Source: a virus. Taken from it: DNA of 64,000 nt. This document shows positions 40,467-48,125 of this stretch, piece after piece (positions within the stretch are counted from its first letter, which is position 1; each line of letters begins with the position of its first letter). A model generated the notes under the pieces. That model was given only the letters and a program-made list of their open reading frames with translations. It was not told the DNA's origin and ran no database searches. The translations under genes were made by a program, and so were the position numbers. The stretch covers positions 1 through 64,000 of IMG/VR virus record IMGVR_UViG_3300005731_000013. One strand, 5' to 3'.

Positions 40467-42029
40467 TTATGCATGCCATACCCATTTGATTTTTCCTGAA
40501 TCCCAGGTACGTAAAATGCCAGCATTGTTAGTCATTTGAAATTCTGTTAAATCATCTGAATAATATTCAGGCAATTTGTTTTTAATTCCTTTACGTGTGA
40601 AATAACTACAATGTCTCCATTTATTATCATACAAGTATCTATATGTTGGGCGTTGTTCTTCAATTTTTGTAAACCCTGTTTTTTCATATAAGTCACCAGT
40701 AAACCAATCATTCATTGAAAATGATACTACTTTATCGAATTTCAATTCGTTCTGTGCAAATTTAAAAGTTTTACTGAATAGACCTGGATGTGTATATTCA
40801 TCTGTCACCCACCGTTTTAATTCAAAATGTTGATTGCGTGACATACCAAATGACATTACACCTATTATTCGATGCATTGCATCAAATGCCGCAAAATGCG
40901 TTCCTGCTACATATCCTTGAAGGTGATATTTATTTAAAAAAAGTTTGGCAGCCTTACCTGAAATTTTATCAATTGTTGCTTTTCTAGCAGGGACGCCACG
41001 ATTCTTTAAATTCAATGAAGATTGGATCATTCTTTTGAATTTATCTTTATTATTATTCCAATCTGTCTCCCAAATCTGAATTAATCTTATTCCTTGATTG
41101 CGGGCTGAGTTCCATTTGTCTTGATGATATTTTTTATCTCTTTTTAAATCACTATGCCAATAATCGCCATTCATTTCAATTGCAAGATTATGACTTGGCA
41201 TGTAGAAATCCAATTCATAAGGAGGTATAATAGTTCTTATATTTTGATCAAATGTCACATTACAGTCATTCAAAAATGTTGCCATTTCCTGTTCTAAATA
41301 TGATGTTTTTAAAAATTCTGTTAAATTATGTTCGTGAATTTTTCGAATGATTGTAGATTTATTAACGCCAATTTCTTGAGCTAACTCACGGATAGATTTA
41401 GTTGTCAGTTCATGTTTTAGATTTGATTTATCTGATAAAATTAATTGGTATTTTGTCTCAATATGCTTATTATTGAAATGTGAATTTCCATATCTATCGT
41501 AATTAGTCTGAATTTTTTTATGCTGTATCGCTGCACTTAAAGATGGATTTTCAACACCATAGTTTTTTATTAAAGTCTCTGTTTTTCTTTGTTTTATAAT
41601 ATCACATTGTGACGGATTTTCAACACCATATTTGGACAAATTAGTTTGAAGTCTAATTTGTTGACCATGTTCAGTTTGTGAATGATATTTGACTCCAAAA
41701 TTTTGTAATGAGGTTTGCTCTTTTTTCAGCTTGACTTCAGAAGAATTATTACTGCATTTTGAACTACAATAACTTCTATAATTACCTCGTTCAGTCTGAT
41801 AGTGCGGGTTAACCACATTGTCCCATTTAACAGGTTGATTACAAGCAGAATTCATACAAGTCAACACACTATTATGTCCAGACATCAAATGCCAAACAAT
41901 TTGTTTGGGTGTAGCATTTATCTGTATTTCTTCATCTAATACTGATAGATCGTATGATTTTAATAATGAACGAGCAATCCTTTTTTGAGCATATAACTTT
42001 TGTAATTCAGACTGATTCATAATAATCAT
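40467..42029 (-). CDS. Vsr-like homing endonuclease inserted in the terL locus
   Basis: The 520 residues (ATG at 42029 or three codons later) contain a Cys-rich finger (C58, C63, C88, C92), YGVENP repeats (104-190), a helix-turn-helix (KSIRELAQEIGVNKSTIIRK), the nuclease core YELDFYMPSHNLAIEMNGDY followed by WHSD (271-294), a GNAT-like region and the family end TWDSGKIKWVW. It lies between terL-N and terL-C, 16 and 8 bp from them. It is the mobilising enzyme of the split-intein locus. Confidence 0.88.
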   Translation of the reverse strand: MIIMNQSELQKLYAQKRIARSLLKSYDLSVLDEEIQINATPKQIVWHLMSGHNSVLTCMNSACNQPVKWDNVVNPHYQTERGNYRSYCSSKCSNNSSEVKLKKEQTSLQNFGVKYHSQTEHGQQIRLQTNLSKYGVENPSQCDIIKQRKTETLIKNYGVENPSLSAAIQHKKIQTNYDRYGNSHFNNKHIETKYQLILSDKSNLKHELTTKSIRELAQEIGVNKSTIIRKIHEHNLTEFLKTSYLEQEMATFLNDCNVTFDQNIRTIIPPYELDFYMPSHNLAIEMNGDYWHSDLKRDKKYHQDKWNSARNQGIRLIQIWETDWNNNKDKFKRMIQSSLNLKNRGVPARKATIDKISGKAAKLFLNKYHLQGYVAGTHFAAFDAMHRIIGVMSFGMSRNQHFELKRWVTDEYTHPGLFSKTFKFAQNELKFDKVVSFSMNDWFTGDLYEKTGFTKIEEQRPTYRYLYDNKWRHCSYFTRKGIKNKLPEYYSDDLTEFQMTNNAGILRTWDSGKIKWVWHA

Positions 42030-42056
42030 ATTACTATCATTTTAGTTATTTGTCAA
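42028..42056 (-). promoter_or_regulatory. sigma70-like promoter inside the N-intein
   Basis: The minus strand has TTGACA, 17 bp, TAATAT, with the -35 in the last intein codons. It would express the endonuclease early, independently of late terL transcription; the predicted start is very near the ATG. Confidence 0.45.
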
Positions 42057-42948
42057 TGGTTTCAAACAGATCACCAATTGTCTGATCATATTCGCCATTT
42101 TCATCCATTAATTTCAATAGTGTATTGTATGTCAAACAAAGGTGTTCACGACGGAATCTCTCATCACCAATCTTTTGTTGTTCTTCATCTGCCCATGCCT
42201 GGTCTCGATCTGGGTGCTCTTCCCACGTAACAATATATGGACGGAATCCATTTGTTCCGACTTCTGTTTCATTACCATAATCATCAAGGCGTTTATTAGC
42301 CTGCTTCCAAATTTGAGCAAATTGGTCATCATCTTGGTTAGGCGTAGAAGTGATAATACATTTACCACCTGTAGATAGAGTTGGTGAAATAGAGGTCCAA
42401 AATTCCTGCGCAACACGAGGTGGTACAAACGCAAATTCGTCCAAGTAAACTAGCGAAAGTGACAAACCTCGGCCTGTGTTTTCTGTAGTAGCCTGTGCAA
42501 TAATCTTGCTACCGTTGTCAAATTCAATGCTACCTTTATTATATGCAGTAACACCTGCACGAATATGATCTGGGCAACTTTCATACATGTAACGCAATCG
42601 TGTCATGATTTCATTTGCACCATCACGTTTATGTGCAGCCACAAGAATTGTTTTATCAGACTGAAACATTGCAAACCAAAGTAAGTATGCAGCCGCACAT
42701 GTTGATTTACCAGTTTGCCTAGAGAGCAAACTGATTGAATATCTGTAATCGTTATAGGAATTAATCAATCCTACTTGATAATCATATAACTCGAATGGCA
42801 TACGACCTTTAGTAGGATGTTGAATATAACAATAGTTACGGATAAAGTGCAACGGATTGATTGAACATAATGCCAATTCTTTAAGTTGATGTTGACTGAC
42901 CGTTTCTTCTTGGTATGGTTTTTTGATTAAGTCTGTATTGACAGCCAT
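42046..42948 (-). CDS. terL: N-terminal half of terminase large subunit with short N-intein
   Basis: The 300-residue product has 270 extein residues: the gp17 ATPase with Walker A LLSRQTGKSTCAAAY (76-83), Walker B LSLVYLDEFAFV, and motif TSTPNQDDDQ, ending RFRREHL. A 30-residue N-intein follows (CLTYNTLLKLMDENGEYDQT and on to TIDK-stop). Alone it has no nuclease. Packaging needs trans-splicing with the partner 2 kb downstream. It is preceded by gp16 and two late genes. Confidence 0.93.
   Translation of the reverse strand: MAVNTDLIKKPYQEETVSQHQLKELALCSINPLHFIRNYCYIQHPTKGRMPFELYDYQVGLINSYNDYRYSISLLSRQTGKSTCAAAYLLWFAMFQSDKTILVAAHKRDGANEIMTRLRYMYESCPDHIRAGVTAYNKGSIEFDNGSKIIAQATTENTGRGLSLSLVYLDEFAFVPPRVAQEFWTSISPTLSTGGKCIITSTPNQDDDQFAQIWKQANKRLDDYGNETEVGTNGFRPYIVTWEEHPDRDQAWADEEQQKIGDERFRREHLCLTYNTLLKLMDENGEYDQTIGDLFETIDK
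42049..42138 (-). mobile_element. N-piece of atypically split TerL intein (30 aa)
   Basis: The piece begins Cys1-Leu-Thr and is only 30 residues. Such tiny N-inteins are known from AceL-TerL-type inteins. Confidence 0.9.
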
Positions 42949-43770
42949 TTATTTGCCTAGATTCGAATCTTCTTTAAACGCATTATATTCATTCAACATT
43001 GATTCATCAGTGTGGCTTTCTTGAACAGATACTTTCATTGCCTCTGCATTCAAATAACGACGCAATGAATTATCAATTGTTTCACCATCTGGTTGTTCTT
43101 GATAATTACCACGATCTTCAACATCACCAGCTACTGAGTTTGACCATTCACGCATTTGACCTTGTTCCGTTCGGATATTCATTCCGCCATTCATAGTTGT
43201 ATAACCTGGTTCGATCTGTGGTTTCATACCTTTTTCTGCATATTTTTGCATCAAATATTCTGCTCGTTGATCTGCTTCTTCTTTTGTTCGTCCCAAAGCC
43301 ATAGCAGTAGCTCTGGATCCTTCAGGCTTGTTATGCGTAGCACGCCATTTATCATGTCCAATAAAAGTAACCTTTCGCATATAATTTGCAGCATGAACTC
43401 CAATAGATTTACTTGGGTCAAAATCAACAGTTTCTTCTGATACCTCATCTTTGTCTATGCGTTCGTTATGCTTTTTCATATCAGTATCAAATTGTTCATC
43501 TAGATCATAATGTAACATCATTAAATCATTAATAAGTGCTTTAATTTGATCTGTTGGCAATCTGTTTACTTGGTCTTTTAAATATGATTCTGAATCAGAT
43601 GTTAAATAATTATCTATGATTTGATCGAATTCAGCTCTGTCTTCTTGATTCACAGATATATCTAACTCTTCAACATATTCGCCTGCTGTTTGACCATCAA
43701 TATCATATGATTCAGTAATCAACGTCGGGACACCTGCTAGCTGGCGCAATCTATTTAATTCAGTTGTCAT
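42949..43770 (-). CDS. Late protein with LxRLRxLAGV N-terminus (273 aa)
   Basis: The protein begins MTTELNRLRQLAGVPTLIT, the fourth example of the LAG motif. The rest is acidic and helical with little predicted fold; KSIGVHAANYMRKVTFIGHD may be a small domain. It directly precedes terL-N with no gap, and overlaps the next gene's end by 4 bp. Head-associated role by position. Confidence 0.55.
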   Translation of the reverse strand: MTTELNRLRQLAGVPTLITESYDIDGQTAGEYVEELDISVNQEDRAEFDQIIDNYLTSDSESYLKDQVNRLPTDQIKALINDLMMLHYDLDEQFDTDMKKHNERIDKDEVSEETVDFDPSKSIGVHAANYMRKVTFIGHDKWRATHNKPEGSRATAMALGRTKEEADQRAEYLMQKYAEKGMKPQIEPGYTTMNGGMNIRTEQGQMREWSNSVAGDVEDRGNYQEQPDGETIDNSLRRYLNAEAMKVSVQESHTDESMLNEYNAFKEDSNLGK

Positions 43771-44282
43771 TTGCTTTCCTTATACTCAGTATTATGTGTT
43801 TTCTGTTCTTTAGTAAGTTCGTTAATAAAGGTTGATTTAAATTCTTCACCATAGAAATCTGTAGCTGTTGGATTTTCTACATCAGTATATGCGTCATCAG
43901 TTAGTCGGACTGAGTATTTTTCATCCGGAAGTTCTTCTGATTCATCTTCAACATGCAACGGTTCCATTTTATTACGAACAATCATAAAGCGTTCATGAAT
44001 TCCCATCTTTTGTGTTAACTCTGCTAGTAATTGTAAAGGTGCGGCAGGTTGACGTGTTTTGAAATCAATCATATATATTTCTGCTGCATCAATACTACGG
44101 AAATCACGTGGGTTACGTTGGATAATTGTTTTCTTCGGCGTTGTAATATCAAAGCCGTCATATTTACGTAGGTGCAACTCCAAGGCGTCGAGTTGCTCAT
44201 CTGTGGCGTCACAAGCAATTTTAAGACGGAATTCATGCACCGTTTCACTTTCTGCCAAATATTGACTTAAATCTTTTCTCAT
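43767..44282 (-). CDS. Conserved late protein upstream of terL (171 aa)
   Basis: I start it at the ATG at 44282 (MRKDLSQYLAESETVHEF), 7 bases after AGGAG; the listed TTG one codon up is less good. The N-terminus resembles the head-targeting pattern, and the alpha/beta domain (RLKIACDATDEQLDALEL) is conserved in cyanophage-like T4 relatives. A late-like CATAAATA box lies upstream. Structural role probable but unnamed. Confidence 0.6.
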   Translation of the reverse strand: MRKDLSQYLAESETVHEFRLKIACDATDEQLDALELHLRKYDGFDITTPKKTIIQRNPRDFRSIDAAEIYMIDFKTRQPAAPLQLLAELTQKMGIHERFMIVRNKMEPLHVEDESEELPDEKYSVRLTDDAYTDVENPTATDFYGEEFKSTFINELTKEQKTHNTEYKESK

Positions 44283-44298
44283 CAAGAGTCTCCTATTA

Positions 44299-44308
44299 TT
44301 ATATATTT
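44299..44308 (-). promoter_or_regulatory. Late-promoter-like box CATAAATATA
   Basis: The minus strand reads ACCGCATAAATATATAATAATAG about 20 bp upstream of the start at 44282. Confidence 0.45.
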
Positions 44309-44339
44309 ATGCGGTATGTTCCAAATACATCATATCAAC

Positions 44340-44873
44340 TTATGACTCTTCATCTCGTTTGATTCCAGCCAAGATATCATCTAATATATCATTTCGAGTT
44401 GCAATTACACGGCCTTCTGTTTCTTCAACAGTATCTCCATCATCATTATTTTTAAGGTGGCGTTTTTTCAAATAGTCCAATTTCTCGTTTTCATGTTCAA
44501 GTTTGGCCTTTTGTATTTGCAATTTTACCATCTCTAATTTTTTTTGAGCTTTATTGGTTTTTGCATTCAATGCATTTGACATCATATTGCTAGCTGCATT
44601 AAAAATATCAGCTGCATGACGATCTTCGACATTTTTACCTAAATCTACTAATTCATCAAATGTATCCATAGCTTTTTGTGCATAGTTATCATAATCAACA
44701 TCAACATTTTGCAGGCCTCCGACTTGTGGTAATGCTGCATCGATCTTATCTGCCCGTTCCATTATGGCATGCATTTCGTCTTCATTATAGACTTCGACTT
44801 CATGCACCTCTTCTTCAATCTTATTCATTGCAGGAAGGTCAAATGTCTCTTCTAATTTTGTTCTAGATGCCAT
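44340..44873 (-). CDS. gp16: Terminase small subunit gp16
   Basis: The 177-residue helical protein has AQKAMDTFDELVDLGKNVED then AADIFNAASNMMSNALNAK, and a coiled-coil (KKLEMVKLQIQKAKLEHENE), the pattern of cyanophage-type gp16. It recognises DNA and stimulates the large terminase. It lies between the ART-like gene and the late gene before terL, consistent with T4 order. Confidence 0.75.
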   Translation of the reverse strand: MASRTKLEETFDLPAMNKIEEEVHEVEVYNEDEMHAIMERADKIDAALPQVGGLQNVDVDYDNYAQKAMDTFDELVDLGKNVEDRHAADIFNAASNMMSNALNAKTNKAQKKLEMVKLQIQKAKLEHENEKLDYLKKRHLKNNDDGDTVEETEGRVIATRNDILDDILAGIKRDEES

Positions 44874-44890
44874 GACGGCTACTCCTTATT

Positions 44891-45445
44891 TTAGAAATTA
44901 AGTGGTGTTACTTGTATTGCAGGGTTATTAATTGTATATATATTATTTTGAGGATTAAACATTCCATCTATTCGGATAATTTTATTCCATCCAGTTACAA
45001 ATGAATTAATATCCACTGCCATTGCTATTTCAATTTGCCAATTACGAATTTCTTCAAATTTCATTATATTATATAATCGGACAAGATGACTTGGGTTGAC
45101 TTCTTCTTGGCTTTGAACCTCTATATTATAATCAGTCAACAAATACCAAAAATCATCGTTTGTTTTATTAATATAATCTAGAAACTTAACAGCTTTATTT
45201 GTTGTTATTAGCTTATCCGTGGCTTCTCTAGAATTTACTAAGGTTAACTTCGATGGATCAATTGAAATAATTTTGCTACCGTACGATTTGGCTACATTTA
45301 TGTCAGGACTGAAATAAATGCCAACTCCTTCTAGATTATTACTTGTATCATGAATCATCCATCTTATATCTAAGTGTTTGGTCCCAAAATCATCTCCATG
45401 ATATAATAGTTGGGGATTTTCTAATAAATGTTGATATCTCATCAT
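44891..45445 (-). CDS. ADP-ribosyltransferase-like protein
   Basis: The 184-residue product starts M(M)RYQHLLENPQLLYHGDDFG. LLYHG followed by GVGIYFSPDINVAKSYGSKI matches the first two motifs of ART folds (H.G/T and Y.S/P..A..Y). The remaining half has no clear catalytic Glu that I can assign. Such proteins transfer ADP-ribose to host targets. The N-terminus resembles the T4 capsid-targeting sequence, and the gene lies in the packaging operon. An encapsidated effector is a reasonable but unproven idea. Confidence 0.5.
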   Translation of the reverse strand: MMRYQHLLENPQLLYHGDDFGTKHLDIRWMIHDTSNNLEGVGIYFSPDINVAKSYGSKIISIDPSKLTLVNSREATDKLITTNKAVKFLDYINKTNDDFWYLLTDYNIEVQSQEEVNPSHLVRLYNIMKFEEIRNWQIEIAMAVDINSFVTGWNKIIRIDGMFNPQNNIYTINNPAIQVTPLNF

Positions 45446-46269
45446 ACTCTCCTAACATCAAACATATCGCGAATATCACTGTGCCAAAATTTCCCTTTAC
45501 TTGGGGCTTTTAGCCATCGTTTAAAGGTGTTAGGCAATACATTGTGAATACGATATTGCCGTCCATTGTTTAATGTCATCATAACAGAGTTATCTTCATA
45601 AGTTAAATCTGCAATCCAACTTGACATAACCTCAACTTCTTCTATCTTTTGTGTTTCGCCCAAGGTTTTTGTTACTGTGACCATCTCCAATGCATTAGCA
45701 TATTTTTGTTGATGATTTTTGCTACGTGAAATCATTTGTTTAATATCTTCTTCACTTCCTAAATGCACTTTCTTTTGTCTGTCAGTTTCAATCTTAACAA
45801 ACTTTTCTCTAGGTTTGTGCCAAAAATAACCACGGTGCAGCATAAAGATTCTCTTCTCTGCATTATCAATAAAATTTTGCTGTTGAATCATAACTTGCTC
45901 CATTTTATCGTATGTATTTTGATCTACTTCAATACGCTTAACTGTTGTTAACGGAATTGGGCCTTTTGCGATTTCCTCACTTTCCCAACGAGCCTTATTT
46001 CCTGTTAGTGTGTCATCAGTATTAGATCCTGCTGCTACACGCTGATCAGCATATGGTGTTAATTTGTGTCGTTGCTTCAGTTCATCGCGATCAAACACAA
46101 GTCTTACTTTGTCATGTCCTGGTCCGCCACCTGGTGCGTGGTGATAATTTTTGTCTCGCGTAAGGGAGACACGTTGACCTTTGCCAACTTGGCCATCGTC
46201 AATTATACCTAGCAATCCATAAACGTCTGTGTTGTGATATAGCTCTGTGGCAAAATCGCCAAGTCTCAT
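45442..46269 (-). CDS. ART-like domain plus KTSC domain protein
   Basis: The N-terminus reads MRLGDFATELYHNTDVYGLL, then RVSLTRDKNYHH, VRLVFDRDELKQRHKLTPY, and RWESEEIAKGPIPLTTVKRIEV. The YHNT plus SLTRD plus ESEE layout resembles ART-like phage proteins. The C-terminal 65 residues are a KTSC domain: SSWIADLTYEDNSVMMTL then PNTFKRWLKAPSKGKFWHSD. KTSC domains are of unknown role. The gene lies between gp4 and the smaller ART-like gene, overlapping both. Confidence 0.5.
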   Translation of the reverse strand: MRLGDFATELYHNTDVYGLLGIIDDGQVGKGQRVSLTRDKNYHHAPGGGPGHDKVRLVFDRDELKQRHKLTPYADQRVAAGSNTDDTLTGNKARWESEEIAKGPIPLTTVKRIEVDQNTYDKMEQVMIQQQNFIDNAEKRIFMLHRGYFWHKPREKFVKIETDRQKKVHLGSEEDIKQMISRSKNHQQKYANALEMVTVTKTLGETQKIEEVEVMSSWIADLTYEDNSVMMTLNNGRQYRIHNVLPNTFKRWLKAPSKGKFWHSDIRDMFDVRRV

Positions 46270-46742
46270 TTCTTTTTCCTCTTAGTGCCTTTGCGCGGAC
46301 CGCGACGGGCGGTTGGTTTCTGTGGATTATTGAAGATATCATGTTCAGTAACAATACGGAATCCTATTCCTTGTTGTTTACAAAATTGACGTGCATAATT
46401 CCATTTTGCTTCATTTACAACTGCTTGTGCTTTATCATATTGTCCTTTGGCTTCGCCCATCACCTGACTGCTTGGCTTAACTTCAATCATTTCAGCGTGT
46501 CGTTGGCCATTTTTATCATCATATATGACAAAAAAATCAGGAATGTAATTTGACCGTTTTCCAGTAATAGGATGGATATATGGGATACGGTGGCTTTCGC
46601 TTGCCCATCCTATAATATTTGGATGATTATCAAATAGTCTCATCATAGTCAATTCCCATCCGCTTCTATATGTAGGCAAATGTTTCCCTAAATATTTTTC
46701 TGTATTAATTGGTTGATAAGATCCTTGTTGATAATTTCCCAT
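46266..46742 (-). CDS. gp4: Head completion protein gp4-like (TnsA-fold nuclease)
   Basis: The 158-residue protein begins GNYQQGSYQPINTEKYLGKH and has YRSGWELTMMRLFDNHPNI, RIPYIHPITGKRSNYIPDFF and AEMIEVKPSSQV. These are the E..D..ExK residues of the TnsA-like nuclease fold found in gp4 homologues. In T4, gp4 completes filled heads and may trim DNA. The basic C-terminal tail is typical. Confidence 0.75.
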   Translation of the reverse strand: MGNYQQGSYQPINTEKYLGKHLPTYRSGWELTMMRLFDNHPNIIGWASESHRIPYIHPITGKRSNYIPDFFVIYDDKNGQRHAEMIEVKPSSQVMGEAKGQYDKAQAVVNEAKWNYARQFCKQQGIGFRIVTEHDIFNNPQKPTARRGPRKGTKRKKK

Positions 46743-46743
46743 A

Positions 46744-47373
46744 TTATTCGTCTCTATATGTATACACTGTCACATCATCTGAAAAATCACCGTCGTAATA
46801 AACTTGCACCTTTTCAGGTTGAAATGTTACTGTTAGCATTGCAGGATTACTATCACTATAATCTAACGTATCACCTACAATGTCAGTTATTAAAGGATTT
46901 TTCAAAACAGTAGTTCTAATAAAATCATTATGTCCAGGCTGGACTATTCTAATATCTGTAAAAAAATTACGATCACTTGTCGGTGTATATCCGGCATCAG
47001 ATGACAATACATCATTAATAGTAGATACGCCCACATGTAAGTCTGTCTGCTCTATCCCTAAATTGTCATTATAATAATGCTTGATATATCTACGTAAAAT
47101 TCTGAACCATTCACTATCATATGTGTCATAAAATGAAATAGTAATCGGACTATAATTCATTTTTGTTTGCACTACTCGCTTATTATTATATTGATTTGCA
47201 ATCATAGTATCGAAATTGAAACTCGGTGTTGTGACAGATGCCACACGATCAATTATCGTATATGTGCCGTCATAAATTGAAAACCCCAAAGTAAATTGGA
47301 ATTTTTGACGTGGCACTCTTACTTGCTCTGCATCACTACGATATGTTTCTTGTGCAAAATTACGAATAGCCAT
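46744..47373 (-). CDS. Tail tube-like / tail structural protein
   Basis: I start at the ATG at 47373 (MAIRNFAQETYRSDAEQVRV); the codons before it encode the ribosome site AAGGAG. The body reads VPRQKFQFTLGFSIYDGTY, then SVTTPSFNFDTMIANQYNNK and KMNYSPITISFYDTYDSEWF, matching a gp19-like beta protein common in aquatic T4-like phages. It may be a tube or baseplate tube-initiator protein. It stands between gp19 and gp4. Confidence 0.55.
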   Translation of the reverse strand: MAIRNFAQETYRSDAEQVRVPRQKFQFTLGFSIYDGTYTIIDRVASVTTPSFNFDTMIANQYNNKRVVQTKMNYSPITISFYDTYDSEWFRILRRYIKHYYNDNLGIEQTDLHVGVSTINDVLSSDAGYTPTSDRNFFTDIRIVQPGHNDFIRTTVLKNPLITDIVGDTLDYSDSNPAMLTVTFQPEKVQVYYDGDFSDDVTVYTYRDE

Positions 47374-47388
47374 ATATATCTCCTTCAT

Positions 47389-47398
47389 ATATTTAGTC
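47389..47398 (-). promoter_or_regulatory. Late-promoter-like box CTAAATATAT
   Basis: The minus strand reads CTGACTAAATATATGAAGGAG just upstream of the tube-like protein gene. Confidence 0.45.
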
Positions 47399-47400
47399 AG

Positions 47401-47432
47401 AAAAGAACCGTAGCAAAATCTACGGTTCTTTT
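47401..47432 (-). terminator. Rho-independent terminator after gp19
   Basis: A 13-bp stem (AAAAGAACCGTAG / CTACGGTTCTTTT) ends the gp19 unit, 7 bp past the stop. Confidence 0.85.
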
Positions 47433-47438
47433 AATATA

Positions 47439-48044
47439 TTAAACTGTTGAGCCTGATTGTGTATTGGTATCAACATTAAATGTTGGGTCACTCAATGTAT
47501 CTAAGCTTCCAACATAATGTGCAGCGTTATCATAACGCAATTGAACTGAGATAGATTGATATTCACCACCACTTGCATAGTTTGTTTCATTGTATGCTAA
47601 ATTCGAAATATAACAGCCACTTAGAACCCATGTATCCAATACCGTTGGATTCGGATTAGCACCATTAAGGTTTTCAATAGCTATTTCAAATTTATAGCTA
47701 GTTCCTGCTTGTGGTGAGCTTTGGTTTGCCATATCAATTTGTTTTGCAACTTGTTGATCAAGCAATGTGCTGGTTGCTGATGTAATGTCATCACGCAACT
47801 CAATTGTCACTGGGTCCCAGGTATGTTTTCCTGCCAAATAAATTCGTGAGTTGTATGTGTCTACAAGAACTTCATCATGAGTCATATTTGGGCGGGTGAC
47901 ACTTATAACGTTGTTTGTTGCAACTTTTGTATCGCCTGAACCCATGTTGATAAAGTTAACGCGGAAACGGTATTGTAGTTTAGGCATAAGTGTTCCGCTT
48001 GACTCTCCATTAACTGGAACACTCAATTTATCTAATACGGCCAT
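47439..48044 (-). CDS. gp19: Tail tube protein gp19
   Basis: The 201-residue protein has KLQYRFRVNFINMGSGDTKV, then SVTRPNMTHDEVLVDTYNSR, KHTWDPVTIELRDDITS and YEIAIENLNG-like strands, as in T4 gp19. It forms hexameric rings of the inner tail tube. A perfect late-promoter box lies about 34 bp upstream. Confidence 0.88.
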   Translation of the reverse strand: MAVLDKLSVPVNGESSGTLMPKLQYRFRVNFINMGSGDTKVATNNVISVTRPNMTHDEVLVDTYNSRIYLAGKHTWDPVTIELRDDITSATSTLLDQQVAKQIDMANQSSPQAGTSYKFEIAIENLNGANPNPTVLDTWVLSGCYISNLAYNETNYASGGEYQSISVQLRYDNAAHYVGSLDTLSDPTFNVDTNTQSGSTV

Positions 48045-48077
48045 AATGATTATCTCCTAGTAAATATTTCATATAAG

Positions 48078-48085
48078 TATTTATA
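48078..48085 (-). promoter_or_regulatory. Perfect T4-type late promoter TATAAATA for gp19
   Basis: The minus strand reads CTTATAAATACTTATATG, identical to the T4 late consensus, 34 bp before the start at 48044. Confidence 0.75.
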
Positions 48086-48089
48086 AGAA

Positions 48090-48118
48090 TTGACAAAAAA
48101 ATCATTCTAGTTTAAAAT
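48090..48118 (+). promoter_or_regulatory. sigma70-like promoter for the plus-strand endonuclease
   Basis: The plus strand has TTGACA, 17 bp, TAAAAT. The predicted start lies close to the ATG, so the leader would be very short. Confidence 0.5.
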
Positions 48119-48125
48119 CAAAGGT

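Noticed and set aside
40441-40490. CATAAATATATG as a late promoter for terL-C
   Set aside because: It overlaps the terL-C start itself, so a transcript from it would begin inside the coding region.
39370-42948. Reading the split terminase as a frameshift or pseudogene
   Set aside because: Both breaks fall precisely at intein junctions (Cys1 and Asn/Cys+1), with intact intein blocks and an endonuclease between, so it is a split-intein locus and not decay.
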